Position numbers and translations under genes: made by a program
DNA from: Mediterraneibacter catenae
GTDB taxonomy: Bacteria; Bacillota; Clostridia; Lachnospirales; Lachnospiraceae
Assembly: GCF_008691045.1 (NCBI RefSeq)
Contig: NZ_VMSO01000002.1
Span: 248,001-312,000 of the forward strand
Length of the DNA: 64,000 nucleotides
Direction of reading: 5' to 3'
Notes under the pieces: model-generated
Databases searched by the model: none
What the model was told of the DNA's origin: nothing
What the model saw: the letters and a program-made list of their open reading frames with translations, nothing else
In this document: one piece after another, positions 41,334-50,311 of the stretch
How positions within the stretch are numbered: the stretch's first letter is position 1
Layout: each line of letters opens with the position of its first letter

Positions 41334-41585
41334 ATGAGGATAAATTTCCGAACGCAAATAATCGTTACTATGACTTTGGTTATTGTGGGATTTATAAGTT
41401 CTTTATGGTTCGCTAAGGATATATACTATAATCTTGCATGGGCTTTTACAGGTCTTGTTTTTTTCATTAACCCTGTATATCCTATAAATATAACAGATTT
41501 AGAACAAGAAAAAGTGAAAAAAGGAATACGAATAGCAGGAATGATTTTAGTTTTTATCGGAATAACAAATGGATTTGGTGTATAA
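41334..41585 (+). CDS. Small membrane protein, unknown function
   Basis: 83 aa with two or three predicted membrane segments (IIVTMTLVIVGFISSLWF, LAWAFTGLVFFINPVY, IRIAGMILVFIGITNG). The ATG at 41334 follows GGGAGAAA. It is AT-rich and unlike the neighbouring chromosomal genes. I do not recognise a family. It is the first of three tiny membrane genes in the insertion between baiN and cmk. Confidence 0.65.
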   Translation: MRINFRTQIIVTMTLVIVGFISSLWFAKDIYYNLAWAFTGLVFFINPVYPINITDLEQEKVKKGIRIAGMILVFIGITNGFGV

Positions 41586-41757
41586 ATCCTAATAAACACA
41601 TTATTAGTAGGTCTTATAGACAGTCCAAATGTAGCAATAGTTAAGATAGATGATATACAGAAAATGGAATTATCCCCTTTGAACTAAAAAACAAAACTTT
41701 GCGATAAAAAATAATTGGTTAAATCCCCAAAAACTAGAATTTGGAAGGAGTGGTCTT

Positions 41758-41946
41758 ATGACAAAAAAAACTTCAAGAATTGTTGCTGTTATTATGTTGA
41801 TAATTGCTATTATCTTTTTTGTTGTTGCTTTAAATAACCCGCAGGCAAGTTTCCCTTGGAACAATATTATTACGTATATTCTCTATGGAACATATATTAT
41901 TATAATGATAATATTGTTTATTGCTCCATTTAAGAGGAAAAAGTAA
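41758..41946 (+). CDS. Small two-helix membrane protein, unknown function
   Basis: 62 aa with two membrane helices (IVAVIMLIIAIIFFVVAL and IITYILYGTYIIIMIILF) and basic ends. A good TTGGAAGGAG site precedes it. AT-rich. No family recognised. It stands 26 bases ahead of another small membrane gene. Confidence 0.65.
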   Translation: MTKKTSRIVAVIMLIIAIIFFVVALNNPQASFPWNNIITYILYGTYIIIMIILFIAPFKRKK

Positions 41947-41972
41947 TTCCAAGTTTGTAGGAGGATAAATGA

Positions 41973-42110
41973 ATGGAATGGTTACCACTTGCTGTAATAG
42001 GCATACTGATTATTATATTGGGTTTATATTTTATTGTTAAATGGGCTGTAAAAGATGCGTTGAAAGAATACTTTAACGATAGAGAAAATAATAATAACTC
42101 CCTATACTGA
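41973..42110 (+). CDS. Single-helix small membrane protein (45 aa)
   Basis: The gene is short, but it has an AGGAGG site eight bases before the ATG at 41973. The product starts MEWLPLAVIGILIIILGLYF, one membrane helix, followed by a charged cytoplasmic tail (KWAVKDALKEYFNDRE). It resembles small proteins grouped under DUF6019 in clostridia, though I am unsure of that. An overlapping ATG at 41969 in another frame gives no sensible product. Confidence 0.55.
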   Translation: MEWLPLAVIGILIIILGLYFIVKWAVKDALKEYFNDRENNNNSLY

Positions 42111-42234
42111 GATGACTGATTCTGTTACTGATTACTATACAGAAGATTATAACCAGATGACTTAAGGGCGATATGCAGGTGTGCCCCGGAACAGCCTCGA
42201 ACAATTAAATATAACAGAGATTTATTTTGAAAGT

Positions 42235-42270
42235 AAAAACGTATATTATCTGATATGCGTTTTTATTTTT
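42235..42270 (+). terminator. Intrinsic terminator ahead of the ECF sigma gene
   Basis: AAAAACGTATA and TATGCGTTTTT pair (one G-U) around an eight-base loop, followed by ATTTTTTG. It separates the small membrane genes from the sigma unit. Confidence 0.7.
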
Positions 42271-42290
42271 TGAATAAATTTATCCATACA

Positions 42291-42320
42291 ATGCAACCTT
42301 TTGGCGATTCACTCTGTATA
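42291..42320 (+). promoter_or_regulatory. Candidate ECF-type promoter for the sigma gene
   Basis: ATGCAACCTTTT (-35-like, with the AAC core) is followed 18 bases later by GTATA, resembling ECF sigma promoters. It would make the sigma factor autoregulated. The match is by eye only. Confidence 0.4.
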
Positions 42321-42345
42321 TATAGTTAAAAGGAGGTGGAGCACC

Positions 42346-42897
42346 ATGACCGACAAAGAGATCGATCTGATCCGGCGGCTGAAGACAGGCGATGAGAGTG
42401 CTCTGGAAGAAATCATCAAGGTATTTAATCAGTATGTCGCTTCTATTGTCAGTAAGATCCTGTATGGATACACAGACGGCATTGATATCCAGGGAATCAT
42501 CAATTATGTGTTCTTTCAGCTGTGGCAGAACTCGGATAGGCTGGATGCTTCCATAGGAAGCGGTTTGAAGTCCTATCTCGGGACTATCGCCAGAAATGCG
42601 GCGATCAATGAAAAACGGAAGATCCGCCAACTCTATCCGCTGGAAGAACATATTATCGGAGAGATGCCCGACGCCTACGATCAGGTTGAGCTTAGGAAAA
42701 TACTGTCAGATGCCCTGAAAAAACTGACGCCGGAAGAGCAGCTGATTCTGATCGCATTTTATTTTCAGGGTAAAAGTATCAAGACCATTGCAGCGGAGCA
42801 GCAGAAAAAGGAATCCACAGTAAAAAGCACCCTGAAACGCAGCCGCGATAAATTCAGAAATATATTGGTAAAAGGAGGGTTTGTCTATGAGACTTAG
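42346..42897 (+). CDS. ECF-type RNA polymerase sigma factor
   Basis: A 183-aa sigma-70 family protein with region 2 (LKTGDESALEEIIKVFNQYVA, then YVFFQLWQNSDRLD) and region 4 (LKKLTPEEQLILIAFYFQGKSIKTIA, ESTVKSTLKRSRDKFR). The ATG at 42346 has AAAAGGAGGTGG upstream. It overlaps the next gene by 11 bases, so the two are translated together, as expected for a sigma/anti-sigma pair. Confidence 0.88.
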   Translation: MTDKEIDLIRRLKTGDESALEEIIKVFNQYVASIVSKILYGYTDGIDIQGIINYVFFQLWQNSDRLDASIGSGLKSYLGTIARNAAINEKRKIRQLYPLEEHIIGEMPDAYDQVELRKILSDALKKLTPEEQLILIAFYFQGKSIKTIAAEQQKKESTVKSTLKRSRDKFRNILVKGGFVYET

Positions 42898-43741
42898 CTA
42901 TTATGACGCGCTCGACATCATTTCAGACGACGTAGTCGAAATACTGGAATCAAAAGAAAAGCAGAATACAGATATCAGCACTTTCAGACCGGAAACAACA
43001 GCCGAAGCTGTTTTACAAAGCATTCGCAAAAAGAAAAAACACCGTATGAGTAAGACATACAGAAATAAGAAAAATATAAAGCTCCGTCTCCTCATTGCGG
43101 CAGTTATTGTGCTCTCCATATCAACTGTCGTCATTGCAGTAAGTCAGTATGATTTCGAAAGAGATGGGGCGTCGCTGGTAAATGACTCGAACAGAGGCAT
43201 GATCGGGAAAGAACAGCATGGAACATTTACCATTATTGATAAAAACGGAAATGTGATCGAAGGTGAACCGATGCTGTCTTATGAGGAAATGATTGAAGAA
43301 TATATGAAAAATATTGAGCAAAGCACCATTATAGATGAGATTGATGTCAAAGAATCTGTACCTTCTTCCATTTCTTATTTTGCTGTTACACCTGATAATG
43401 TTAAAGAAAACACCTGGAACACACCTGAAATCATCTTTACAAACGGAGCATTGATCGTCTTTACAAAGGAGGACGGAAGCGGCTGGCATCTGGAGAAGGG
43501 CGAGACCATAAAATTCAGCGGCGAGACTTATCCGTCAGAGATTTTTAACGGAAAGGGACAGACGATCGGGTATTCGTATATCGTTAACGGGAAACTGGTC
43601 ATGAAAAATCTGGCGGCCGAAGCTACCCTGAATCCTGAACATGAATTTACGGCAAAAGAATCGGGAGAATACTATTTTTGCTTAATCTGCTGCAGCTCCG
43701 ACTCGATCACATTAAAAGAGGGGAATATCACAGTAAAGTAA
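42887..43741 (+). CDS. Membrane-anchored anti-sigma-like protein
   Basis: 284 aa: a cytoplasmic N-terminal part of about 65 residues, one membrane helix (LRLLIAAVIVLSISTVVIAV), and an outer domain of about 190 residues with beta-rich character ending in EYYFCLICCSSDSITLKEG. Its position directly after and overlapping the sigma gene, together with this topology, points to an anti-sigma factor. The outer domain is not recognised; it may sense an envelope signal. Confidence 0.75.
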   Translation: MRLSYYDALDIISDDVVEILESKEKQNTDISTFRPETTAEAVLQSIRKKKKHRMSKTYRNKKNIKLRLLIAAVIVLSISTVVIAVSQYDFERDGASLVNDSNRGMIGKEQHGTFTIIDKNGNVIEGEPMLSYEEMIEEYMKNIEQSTIIDEIDVKESVPSSISYFAVTPDNVKENTWNTPEIIFTNGALIVFTKEDGSGWHLEKGETIKFSGETYPSEIFNGKGQTIGYSYIVNGKLVMKNLAAEATLNPEHEFTAKESGEYYFCLICCSSDSITLKEGNITVK

Positions 43742-43816
43742 ATAAACCCTTGTTCATTCCGGTACTTCGGGATATACTATATAAGTTGAAACATTGAAAT
43801 ACACGGAGGAATGAAC

Positions 43817-44473
43817 ATGGGATACAATGTAGCGATCGACGGACCGGCAGGAGCCGGGAAAAGCACTATAGCAAAGCTGGTTGCGAAAGAAAAAGGCTAT
43901 ATTTACGTTGATACAGGAGCAATGTACCGGGCACTCGCTATCCATTTCCTGAAGAAAGGGATCGCCCCGGAAGATACTGCCGGTGTAGTCGGCGCCTGCC
44001 GTGATGCAGACGTCTCTATCCGTTATGAAAACGGGGTACAGCAGGTATATTTAAACGGGGAAAATGTGACGGGCATGCTCCGCACAGAGGAAGTTGGAAA
44101 CATGGCATCCAGAACTTCCGCCATACCGGAAGTAAGAGAGAAACTTCTCGAGCTCCAGAGAACGCTTGCAAGAGAAAATGACGTGATCATGGACGGCAGA
44201 GATATCGGAACAAATATCCTTCCAAATGCGGATGTAAAGATTTATCTTACTGCCAGTGTAGAGACAAGGGCAAAGCGCCGTTATGATGAACTGAAAGAAA
44301 AAGGCGAAGAATGTGACCTCGATACGATCGCACAGGATATCAAGGACCGCGACGAGCGCGACATGAATCGTGAGACAGCGCCGCTTAAGAAAGCAGAGGA
44401 CGCAGTTCTGGTAGACAGCTCTTATATGACCATTCCGGAAGTTGTATCCGAAATATGCAGTCATTGTAAATAA
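43817..44473 (+). CDS. cmk: Cytidylate kinase
   Basis: Phosphorylates CMP and dCMP. 218 aa; Walker A in VAIDGPAGAGKSTIAK, then YVDTGAMYRALA and MDGRDIGTNILPNAD, with ERDMNRETAPLKKAEDAV at the end. ATG 43817 is chosen since GGAGGA ends six bases before it; the ATG at 43811 directly abuts the site. First of the conserved cmk-ispH-rpsA run. Confidence 0.95.
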   Translation: MGYNVAIDGPAGAGKSTIAKLVAKEKGYIYVDTGAMYRALAIHFLKKGIAPEDTAGVVGACRDADVSIRYENGVQQVYLNGENVTGMLRTEEVGNMASRTSAIPEVREKLLELQRTLARENDVIMDGRDIGTNILPNADVKIYLTASVETRAKRRYDELKEKGEECDLDTIAQDIKDRDERDMNRETAPLKKAEDAVLVDSSYMTIPEVVSEICSHCK

Positions 44474-44485
44474 GGAGCCGAATAT

Positions 44486-45337
44486 ATGGAAGTTATCAAA
44501 GCAAAAACAGCTGGGTTTTGTTTCGGCGTAAAACGGGCAGTCGACACAGTCTATGAGCAAGTCAGCACGTGTGATGGCCCGATCTATACTTACGGTCCGA
44601 TCATTCACAATGAAGAGGTCGTAAAAGATCTGGAAAGCAAAGGGGTTATCGTACTGCGTACAGAAGAAGCGCTGGACGAGATCACAAAAGGAACCGTGGT
44701 CATCCGTTCCCACGGAGTAGAAAAGCGGATCTACGACAAGCTGGAGAAAAAAGGGATCCGGATCGTAGATGCGACATGTCCATTTGTAAAAAAGATCCAC
44801 AACATTGTGCGAAAAGAGAGTGCCGACGGAAAGTATATCCTGATCATCGGTAATCCGGAGCATCCGGAAGTCACAGGCATCCGCGGATGGGCCGGCAGTG
44901 AAGCAGCTGTTGTCCAGAACGCTGAGGACATTAATAAAATCGATTTCAGTAAAAAAGAGAAGATCTGTGTCGTTTCGCAGACGACATTTAATTACAACAA
45001 ATTTAAAGATTTAGTTGAAATTATCAAGAAAAAGAGTTATGATGTAAGTGTTTTAAATACAATCTGTAATGCTACTAAAGAGCGTCAGATGGAAGCTCAA
45101 AGTATTGCAGAATCGGTGGATGCTATGATAGTTATTGGCGACAAACATAGTTCCAATACCCAGAAGTTATTTGAAATCTGCCGTAAGGCATGTAACAATA
45201 CGTACTATATACAGACACTTGACGATTTGGATTTGAATCAATTAGGGTCAGTGGAAACAGTAGGTATTACAGCAGGGGCATCCACGCCCAACAATATAAT
45301 TGAGGAGGTTCAAAATAATGTCAGAATTATCTTTTGA
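44486..45337 (+). CDS. ispH: 4-hydroxy-3-methylbut-2-enyl diphosphate reductase
   Basis: Last enzyme of the MEP isoprenoid pathway, an iron-sulfur protein giving IPP and DMAPP. 283 aa. The three cluster Cys are in KTAGFCFGVKRAVD, DATCPFVKKIH and NTICNATKERQ. In many clostridia ispH is fused to rpsA; here the genes are separate but overlap by 20 bases, so the fusion is not present while the coupling is kept. Confidence 0.95.
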   Translation: MEVIKAKTAGFCFGVKRAVDTVYEQVSTCDGPIYTYGPIIHNEEVVKDLESKGVIVLRTEEALDEITKGTVVIRSHGVEKRIYDKLEKKGIRIVDATCPFVKKIHNIVRKESADGKYILIIGNPEHPEVTGIRGWAGSEAAVVQNAEDINKIDFSKKEKICVVSQTTFNYNKFKDLVEIIKKKSYDVSVLNTICNATKERQMEAQSIAESVDAMIVIGDKHSSNTQKLFEICRKACNNTYYIQTLDDLDLNQLGSVETVGITAGASTPNNIIEEVQNNVRIIF

Positions 45338-46424
45338 ACAGATGTTAGACGAGTCATTCAAAACAATTCGCAACGGAGAGGTAGTTGAAGGTACTGTAAT
45401 CGATGTAAAACCGGATGAAATAATCCTGAATATTGGTTACAAGGCTGACGGAATCATCACAAAAAGCGAGTATTCCAACGATCAGTCTCTTGACCTTACG
45501 ACAGTTGTTTCTGTTGGCGACACAATGACAGTCAAAGTTCTGAAAGTAAATGACGGCGAAGGTCAGGTTCTTCTTACATACAAGAGACTTGCTGCTGAGA
45601 AAGGAAATGAGAGACTCCGTGAGGCGTATGAGAACAAAGAGGTCCTCAAAGCTACTGTTACTCAGATCCTTGGCGGCGGTATCTGCGCAACAGTTGACGA
45701 AGTAAGAGTGTTTATTCCTGCAAGCCTTGTATCTGACTCATATGAGAAAGACCTCAGCAAATATGAAGGACAGGAGATAGAGTTCGTGATCAGCGAGTTC
45801 AATCCGAGAAGAAATCGCGTGATCGGTGACAGAAGACAGCTCCTTGTTGCTGAGAGAGCAGAAAAGCAGAAAGAACTTTTTGCAAAACTTCAGGTCGGCG
45901 ACAGAATTGACGGTACTGTTAAAAACGTAACAGATTTTGGTGCGTTTGTTGATCTTGGCGGAGTTGACGGACTTCTCCATATTTCTGAGATGTCATGGGG
46001 CAGAGTTGACAATCCGAAGAAGCTCTTCCATGTAGGTGATCCGCTGACAGTTCTTGTAAAAGATATTCATGATACAAAGATTGCACTCAGCCTGAAATTC
46101 CCGGAAACCAATCCATGGGCAAACGCTGCTGAGGACTTTGCAGTCGGAAAGATTATTACAGGAAAAGTTGCAAGGATGACGGATTTCGGTGCATTTGTTG
46201 AACTTGCACCAGGCGTTGATGCACTTCTTCATGTTTCTCAGATTTCACGTACACATGTTGACAAGCCGTCTGATGTACTTTCCATCGGACAGGAAATAAC
46301 AGCAAAGATTGTAGATCTCAATGAGGAAGAGAAGAAGATCAGCCTCAGCATGAAAGTGCTTGAACCTGAGCATACAGAAGAGGCAGATTCAGCTGCTTCC
46401 GGGGATGATGCTTCTGAAGAGTAA
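45318..46424 (+). CDS. rpsA: Ribosomal protein S1-like RNA-binding protein
   Basis: 368 aa with four S1 domains, at roughly residues 18-85, 105-170, 190-260 and 275-345. Typical stretches are GTVKNVTDFGAFVDLGGVDG in domain 3 and VARMTDFGAFVELAPGVDA in domain 4. Firmicutes S1 proteins carry four domains rather than the six of E. coli. The ATG at 45318 has GAGGAGGTT upstream. The acidic C-terminal tail ends in ASGDDASEE. Confidence 0.93.
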   Translation: MSELSFEQMLDESFKTIRNGEVVEGTVIDVKPDEIILNIGYKADGIITKSEYSNDQSLDLTTVVSVGDTMTVKVLKVNDGEGQVLLTYKRLAAEKGNERLREAYENKEVLKATVTQILGGGICATVDEVRVFIPASLVSDSYEKDLSKYEGQEIEFVISEFNPRRNRVIGDRRQLLVAERAEKQKELFAKLQVGDRIDGTVKNVTDFGAFVDLGGVDGLLHISEMSWGRVDNPKKLFHVGDPLTVLVKDIHDTKIALSLKFPETNPWANAAEDFAVGKIITGKVARMTDFGAFVELAPGVDALLHVSQISRTHVDKPSDVLSIGQEITAKIVDLNEEEKKISLSMKVLEPEHTEEADSAASGDDASEE

Positions 46425-46440
46425 TAAATCGAGAACATTA

Positions 46441-46470
46441 TGGAGTGATAAAAATTATCACTCCATTTTC
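46441..46470 (+). terminator. Intrinsic terminator after rpsA
   Basis: TGGAGTGATA and TATCACTCCA pair with an AAAAAT loop and are followed by TTTTCT. Confidence 0.85.
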
Positions 46471-46680
46471 TATTATCAGGAAGAAAATTGTGCTAGTAAT
46501 TTATTATATTGTCCATGAATTTGTTAAAATATAATCAAGATGTTCGCATGAATATGCAATTTTTTCATCAAATCACTAGATTTTCGATATCATTTTTAGT
46601 ACAATATTCAAATAAGAATAAAGCATCGAACAGCGGTTGGTCAGACTGCTGTTTGTTTGCTGTTAGAAAGGAAGAGTAGA
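46471..46680 (+). other. Gap ahead of rnfC with candidate promoter only
   Basis: AT-rich, no gene. TATAAT at 46530-46535 has TTGTCC 15 bases before it, a weak match, and TACAAT near 46600 could be a second -10 box. I see no known riboswitch pattern. Confidence 0.4.
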
Positions 46681-48000
46681 ATGGGACTTCTGACATTTAA
46701 AGGCGGTGTCCATCCAGACGATGGGAAACGTTTTTCAAAAGATCAGGCAATCCGTCCGATCATGCCAAAAGGCGACATGGTATATCCTCTTTCGCAGCAT
46801 ATCGGCGCACCTGCCAATCCTGTTGTAAAGAAAGGAGATCATGTCCTGAAAGGTCAAATGATCGCTGATGCAGGCGGTTTTGTTTCTGCACCGGTATATT
46901 CATCTGTGTCAGGTACTGTAAAAGGTCTTGAACAGCGGTTTAATCCGACGGGGACCAGGACGGAATGCATTGTGATTGAGAACGACGGCGAGTACAAAGA
47001 AACCGAGTACGAGCCGGTAAAACCACTTGAGGAAATGACAAGTGAAGAAATACTCGACAAAATCGGCCGTGCCGGAATTGTCGGCATGGGTGGTGCGGGA
47101 TTCCCCACCAGAGTAAAACTTTCGCCGAAAGACCCCGACAAAATCGAGTATATCATTGCAAATTGTGCTGAGTGTGAACCGTATATCACGGCAGACTACA
47201 GAAGAATGCTGGAAAATACGGAAGAACTCGTAAGCGGGATGCGTGTAGTTCTCTCACTGTTTCCAAATGCAAAAGGGTATTTTGCTGTAGAAGATAACAA
47301 AAGGGACTGTGCAGAAAAGATTAAAGCAGCAATTGCAGACGAGCCTCGTATGGATGTGAAACTTCTGATGACTAAATATCCACAGGGTGCGGAGCGTCAG
47401 CTCATTTATGCTGTCACCAAACGCGCGATCAACTCCACTATGCTTCCGGCAGATGCCGGATGTATCGTAGATAACGTAGAGACTTTGATCGGCATACATA
47501 CTGCAGTAGTCGAAGGCAGACCGCTGACCGAACGTGTTGTTACAGTAAGCGGTGATGCGATTACATCTCCCGGTAATTTCAAAGTTCTTCTGGGTACAAA
47601 TCACCAGGAACTTATCGAGGCAGCCGGCGGATTCTCTGCTGAACCGGAAAAGCTCATCTCCGGCGGACCTATGATGGGATTTGCAATGGTGACTGCAGAC
47701 GCGCCTGTCACTAAGACATCTTCATCGCTCCTCGCTTTTAAAGAAGATGCTGTTGCCAAAAATCCAGAGACCGCATGTATTAACTGCGGCCGGTGCGTAG
47801 AAGTCTGTCCGAGCAGGATCATCCCCTCCAGACTGGCTGACTGTGCACAGAGACATGACGAGGAAGCTTTTGTTGCAATGAACGGACTTGAATGTGTAGA
47901 GTGCGGATCATGTAGTTATGTATGTCCTGCAAAGAGGCAGCTCAAACAGGCGATCGGTTCTATGCGCAAGACGGCTCTTGCAAATAAGAGGAAAAAGTAA
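46681..48000 (+). CDS. rnfC: Rnf complex subunit C
   Basis: Electron-input subunit of the ion-translocating ferredoxin:NAD+ oxidoreductase. 439 aa. N-terminal barrel-sandwich part (FKGGVHPDDGKRF, VPKGDMVYPLSQHIGAP in part), then the NADH/FMN-binding fold (GRAGIVGMGGAGFPTRVKL) and two [4Fe-4S] motifs, CINCGRCVEVCP and CVECGSCSYVCP, near the C-terminus. First gene of rnfCDGEAB, with GAAAGGAAGAG ahead of the ATG. Confidence 0.95.
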   Translation: MGLLTFKGGVHPDDGKRFSKDQAIRPIMPKGDMVYPLSQHIGAPANPVVKKGDHVLKGQMIADAGGFVSAPVYSSVSGTVKGLEQRFNPTGTRTECIVIENDGEYKETEYEPVKPLEEMTSEEILDKIGRAGIVGMGGAGFPTRVKLSPKDPDKIEYIIANCAECEPYITADYRRMLENTEELVSGMRVVLSLFPNAKGYFAVEDNKRDCAEKIKAAIADEPRMDVKLLMTKYPQGAERQLIYAVTKRAINSTMLPADAGCIVDNVETLIGIHTAVVEGRPLTERVVTVSGDAITSPGNFKVLLGTNHQELIEAAGGFSAEPEKLISGGPMMGFAMVTADAPVTKTSSSLLAFKEDAVAKNPETACINCGRCVEVCPSRIIPSRLADCAQRHDEEAFVAMNGLECVECGSCSYVCPAKRQLKQAIGSMRKTALANKRKK

Positions 48001-48016
48001 GAGAGGTGAGTGGGAA

Positions 48017-48949
48017 TTGAACGAGAAATATAATGTATCAGCATCGCCGCACATCCGTGACAAGGCCAAGAGCAGCAATATCATGCTCATGGTCCTCATA
48101 GGGCTTCTTCCGGCAACACTGTTTGGAATTTGGAATTTCCGCCATGAGAATGCATGGATCCTTGTGGTTGTCACAACGGCAGCGGCTGTTTTATCGGAAT
48201 ATATCTGGGAAAAATTAATGCATAAACCGATCACGATCAAGGACTGCAGTGCAGCAGTGACCGGTCTTCTTCTTGCACTGAACCTTCCGCCCACACTTCC
48301 ATGGTGGATGGGTGTTGTCGGTGCAGTATTTGCGATCATAGTAGTCAAACAGCTTTTCGGAGGACTGGGGCAGAACTTTATGAACCCGGCACTGGCGGCA
48401 CGCTGTTTCCTGCTGATCTGCTTCACCGGACGAATGACCTATTTCGTCTATGACGGCGTGACAGGCGCTACACCACTTGCAAACCTGAAAGCCGGCGAGG
48501 CAGTCAACACAATGGATATGCTCCTTGGATTCACACGTGGTACAATCGGCGAAACATCTGTTATCGCGATCATGATCGGAGCTATGTTCCTGATTCTGAT
48601 GGGTGTGATCGATCTCCGTATTCCGGGATCTTACATCATATCATTTGTCGTGTTCATCGTACTGTTCGGCGGACACGGACTTGACCCGCAGTACATTACC
48701 GCCCATCTGTGCGGCGGCGGATTGATGCTCGGCGCGTGGTTCATGGCTACAGATTATGTTACCTCACCGATCACAAGCAGCGGTAAGATCATATACGGAA
48801 TCTGTATAGGACTCCTGACCGGGTTGTTTCGTCTGTTCGGCGGTTCGGCAGAGGGGGTATCCTATGCGATCATTATCAGTAACCTTTTAGTTCCGCTGAT
48901 TGAGAAGGTTACTCTTCCAAAACCATTTGGTAAAGGAGGAGAGAAGTAA
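48017..48949 (+). CDS. rnfD: Rnf complex subunit D
   Basis: Membrane subunit with covalently bound FMN. 310 aa, polytopic. The flavinylation motif is present in the GVTGATPLANL stretch near residue 156, whose Thr carries FMN in the family. The start is a TTG at 48017 (LNEKYNVSASPHIRDK) with GAGAGGTGAG upstream; the longer frame from 47918 is not supported. Its stop overlaps the rnfG start. Confidence 0.93.
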   Translation: MNEKYNVSASPHIRDKAKSSNIMLMVLIGLLPATLFGIWNFRHENAWILVVVTTAAAVLSEYIWEKLMHKPITIKDCSAAVTGLLLALNLPPTLPWWMGVVGAVFAIIVVKQLFGGLGQNFMNPALAARCFLLICFTGRMTYFVYDGVTGATPLANLKAGEAVNTMDMLLGFTRGTIGETSVIAIMIGAMFLILMGVIDLRIPGSYIISFVVFIVLFGGHGLDPQYITAHLCGGGLMLGAWFMATDYVTSPITSSGKIIYGICIGLLTGLFRLFGGSAEGVSYAIIISNLLVPLIEKVTLPKPFGKGGEK

Positions 48950-49560
48950 TGAACAAGATTATTAAAAATACACTGATACTTACAGCTATCACGGTTGTAT
49001 CCGGACTTCTCCTCGGCGTTGTTTACAACGTCACTAAAGAGCCGATTGCTCAGGCCCAGGAGAATACAAAGCAGGAAGCGTACAGGGCAGTTCTTGCCGA
49101 CGCCTCTTCTTTTGAGACTTTGGATTTCGATGCTGAAAGCACGCTTTCTCTGCTTACGGAAAACGGATATACTTCAGATACGATCACCGAAGTTGCCGAA
49201 GGCAAAGATAACAGCGGCGAGACAATCGGATATGTCATCAGCGTACAGTCCAGTGAAGCGTATGACGGAACTCTTGACCTTTCCGTCGGAATCGCAACAG
49301 ACGGAACTGTAAAGGGCGTAGAGATGCTTTCTATCAGCGAGACAGCCGGACTGGGAATGAAAGCTGATGAAGCGGAGTTCAAAGATCAGTACAAAGATAA
49401 AAATGTAGAAAACTTTACTGTGACAAAGACGGGCGAAGACGGCGATAACATGATTGACGCTATAAGCGGTGCTACGATCACTTCCAATGCCGTTACAAAT
49501 GCCGTGAATTCTGCACTTGTATATTACCAGAATGAATTAGGAGGCGAAGTCAATGAATAA
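48949..49560 (+). CDS. rnfG: Rnf complex subunit G
   Basis: 203 aa: one N-terminal membrane anchor (LILTAITVVSGLLLGVVY) and an outer domain carrying covalent FMN at the Thr of SGATITSNAV near residue 178. Start overlaps the rnfD stop (TAATG) and its end overlaps rnfE by eight bases. Confidence 0.93.
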   Translation: MNKIIKNTLILTAITVVSGLLLGVVYNVTKEPIAQAQENTKQEAYRAVLADASSFETLDFDAESTLSLLTENGYTSDTITEVAEGKDNSGETIGYVISVQSSEAYDGTLDLSVGIATDGTVKGVEMLSISETAGLGMKADEAEFKDQYKDKNVENFTVTKTGEDGDNMIDAISGATITSNAVTNAVNSALVYYQNELGGEVNE

Positions 49561-50311
49561 ATGTACAGAACGTATTTATAACGGACTTGTAAAAGAAAAT
49601 CCGACATTCGTCCTCATGCTCGGTATGTGCCCGACACTGGCAGTCACTACTTCCGCTACCAACGGTATCGGTATGGGACTTTCAACGACAGCCGTTCTGA
49701 TCATGTCTAATATGCTTATTTCCATGCTCAGAAAGATTATACCGGACTCCGTGAGAATGCCTGCATTCATCGTAGTAGTGGCCTCTTTCGTAACAATCGT
49801 TGACTTCCTTCTGGAAGGATTTGTGCCAAGCCTGTATGATTCTCTCGGTCTTTACATACCATTGATCGTAGTAAACTGTATCATCCTCGGACGTGCAGAG
49901 AGCTATGCATCAAAGAATCCGGTGCTTCCGTCTATCTTTGACGGTATCGGCATGGGACTCGGATTTACAGTAGGTCTGACATGTATCGGTATTGTCAGAG
50001 AACTGATCGGTGCAGGCCAGATCTTTGGCGTACAGATTATGCCGGATTCCTATGAACCATTTACGATTTTCATCCTTGCTCCGGGTGCCTTCTTTGTACT
50101 TGCATGTCTGGTCGCTCTTCAAAACAAAGTGAAGAAGAATATGGCTAAAAAAGGCAAAGAAGTACCGAAATCCGCTGGTTGCGGCGAAGGCTGCGCTTCA
50201 TGTGGAAGCCGCGGAATCTGCGGCGGTCATCTGCCAGGGACCGATACGGTTTCTACAGTATCCGCTGCCGGAAAAGATGCAGATAAAAAGAAAGAACAGG
50301 AGGGGGCATAA
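49553..50311 (+). CDS. rnfE: Rnf complex subunit E with a Cys-rich C-terminal tail
   Basis: Polytopic NqrD/RnfE-family subunit. The core of about 200 aa is normal (NPTFVLMLGMCPTLAVTTSA, GRAESYASKNPVLPSIFDG). After the last helix a 50-residue hydrophilic tail holds six Cys (AGCGEGCASCGSRGICGGHL), which is not part of the standard family. The tail could bind a metal or cluster; that is inference. Confidence 0.92.
   Translation: MNKCTERIYNGLVKENPTFVLMLGMCPTLAVTTSATNGIGMGLSTTAVLIMSNMLISMLRKIIPDSVRMPAFIVVVASFVTIVDFLLEGFVPSLYDSLGLYIPLIVVNCIILGRAESYASKNPVLPSIFDGIGMGLGFTVGLTCIGIVRELIGAGQIFGVQIMPDSYEPFTIFILAPGAFFVLACLVALQNKVKKNMAKKGKEVPKSAGCGEGCASCGSRGICGGHLPGTDTVSTVSAAGKDADKKKEQEGA

Noticed and set aside
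46471-46680. A riboswitch or T-box ahead of rnfC
   Set aside because: No conserved T-box or known riboswitch sequence was seen; only weak promoter-like boxes.
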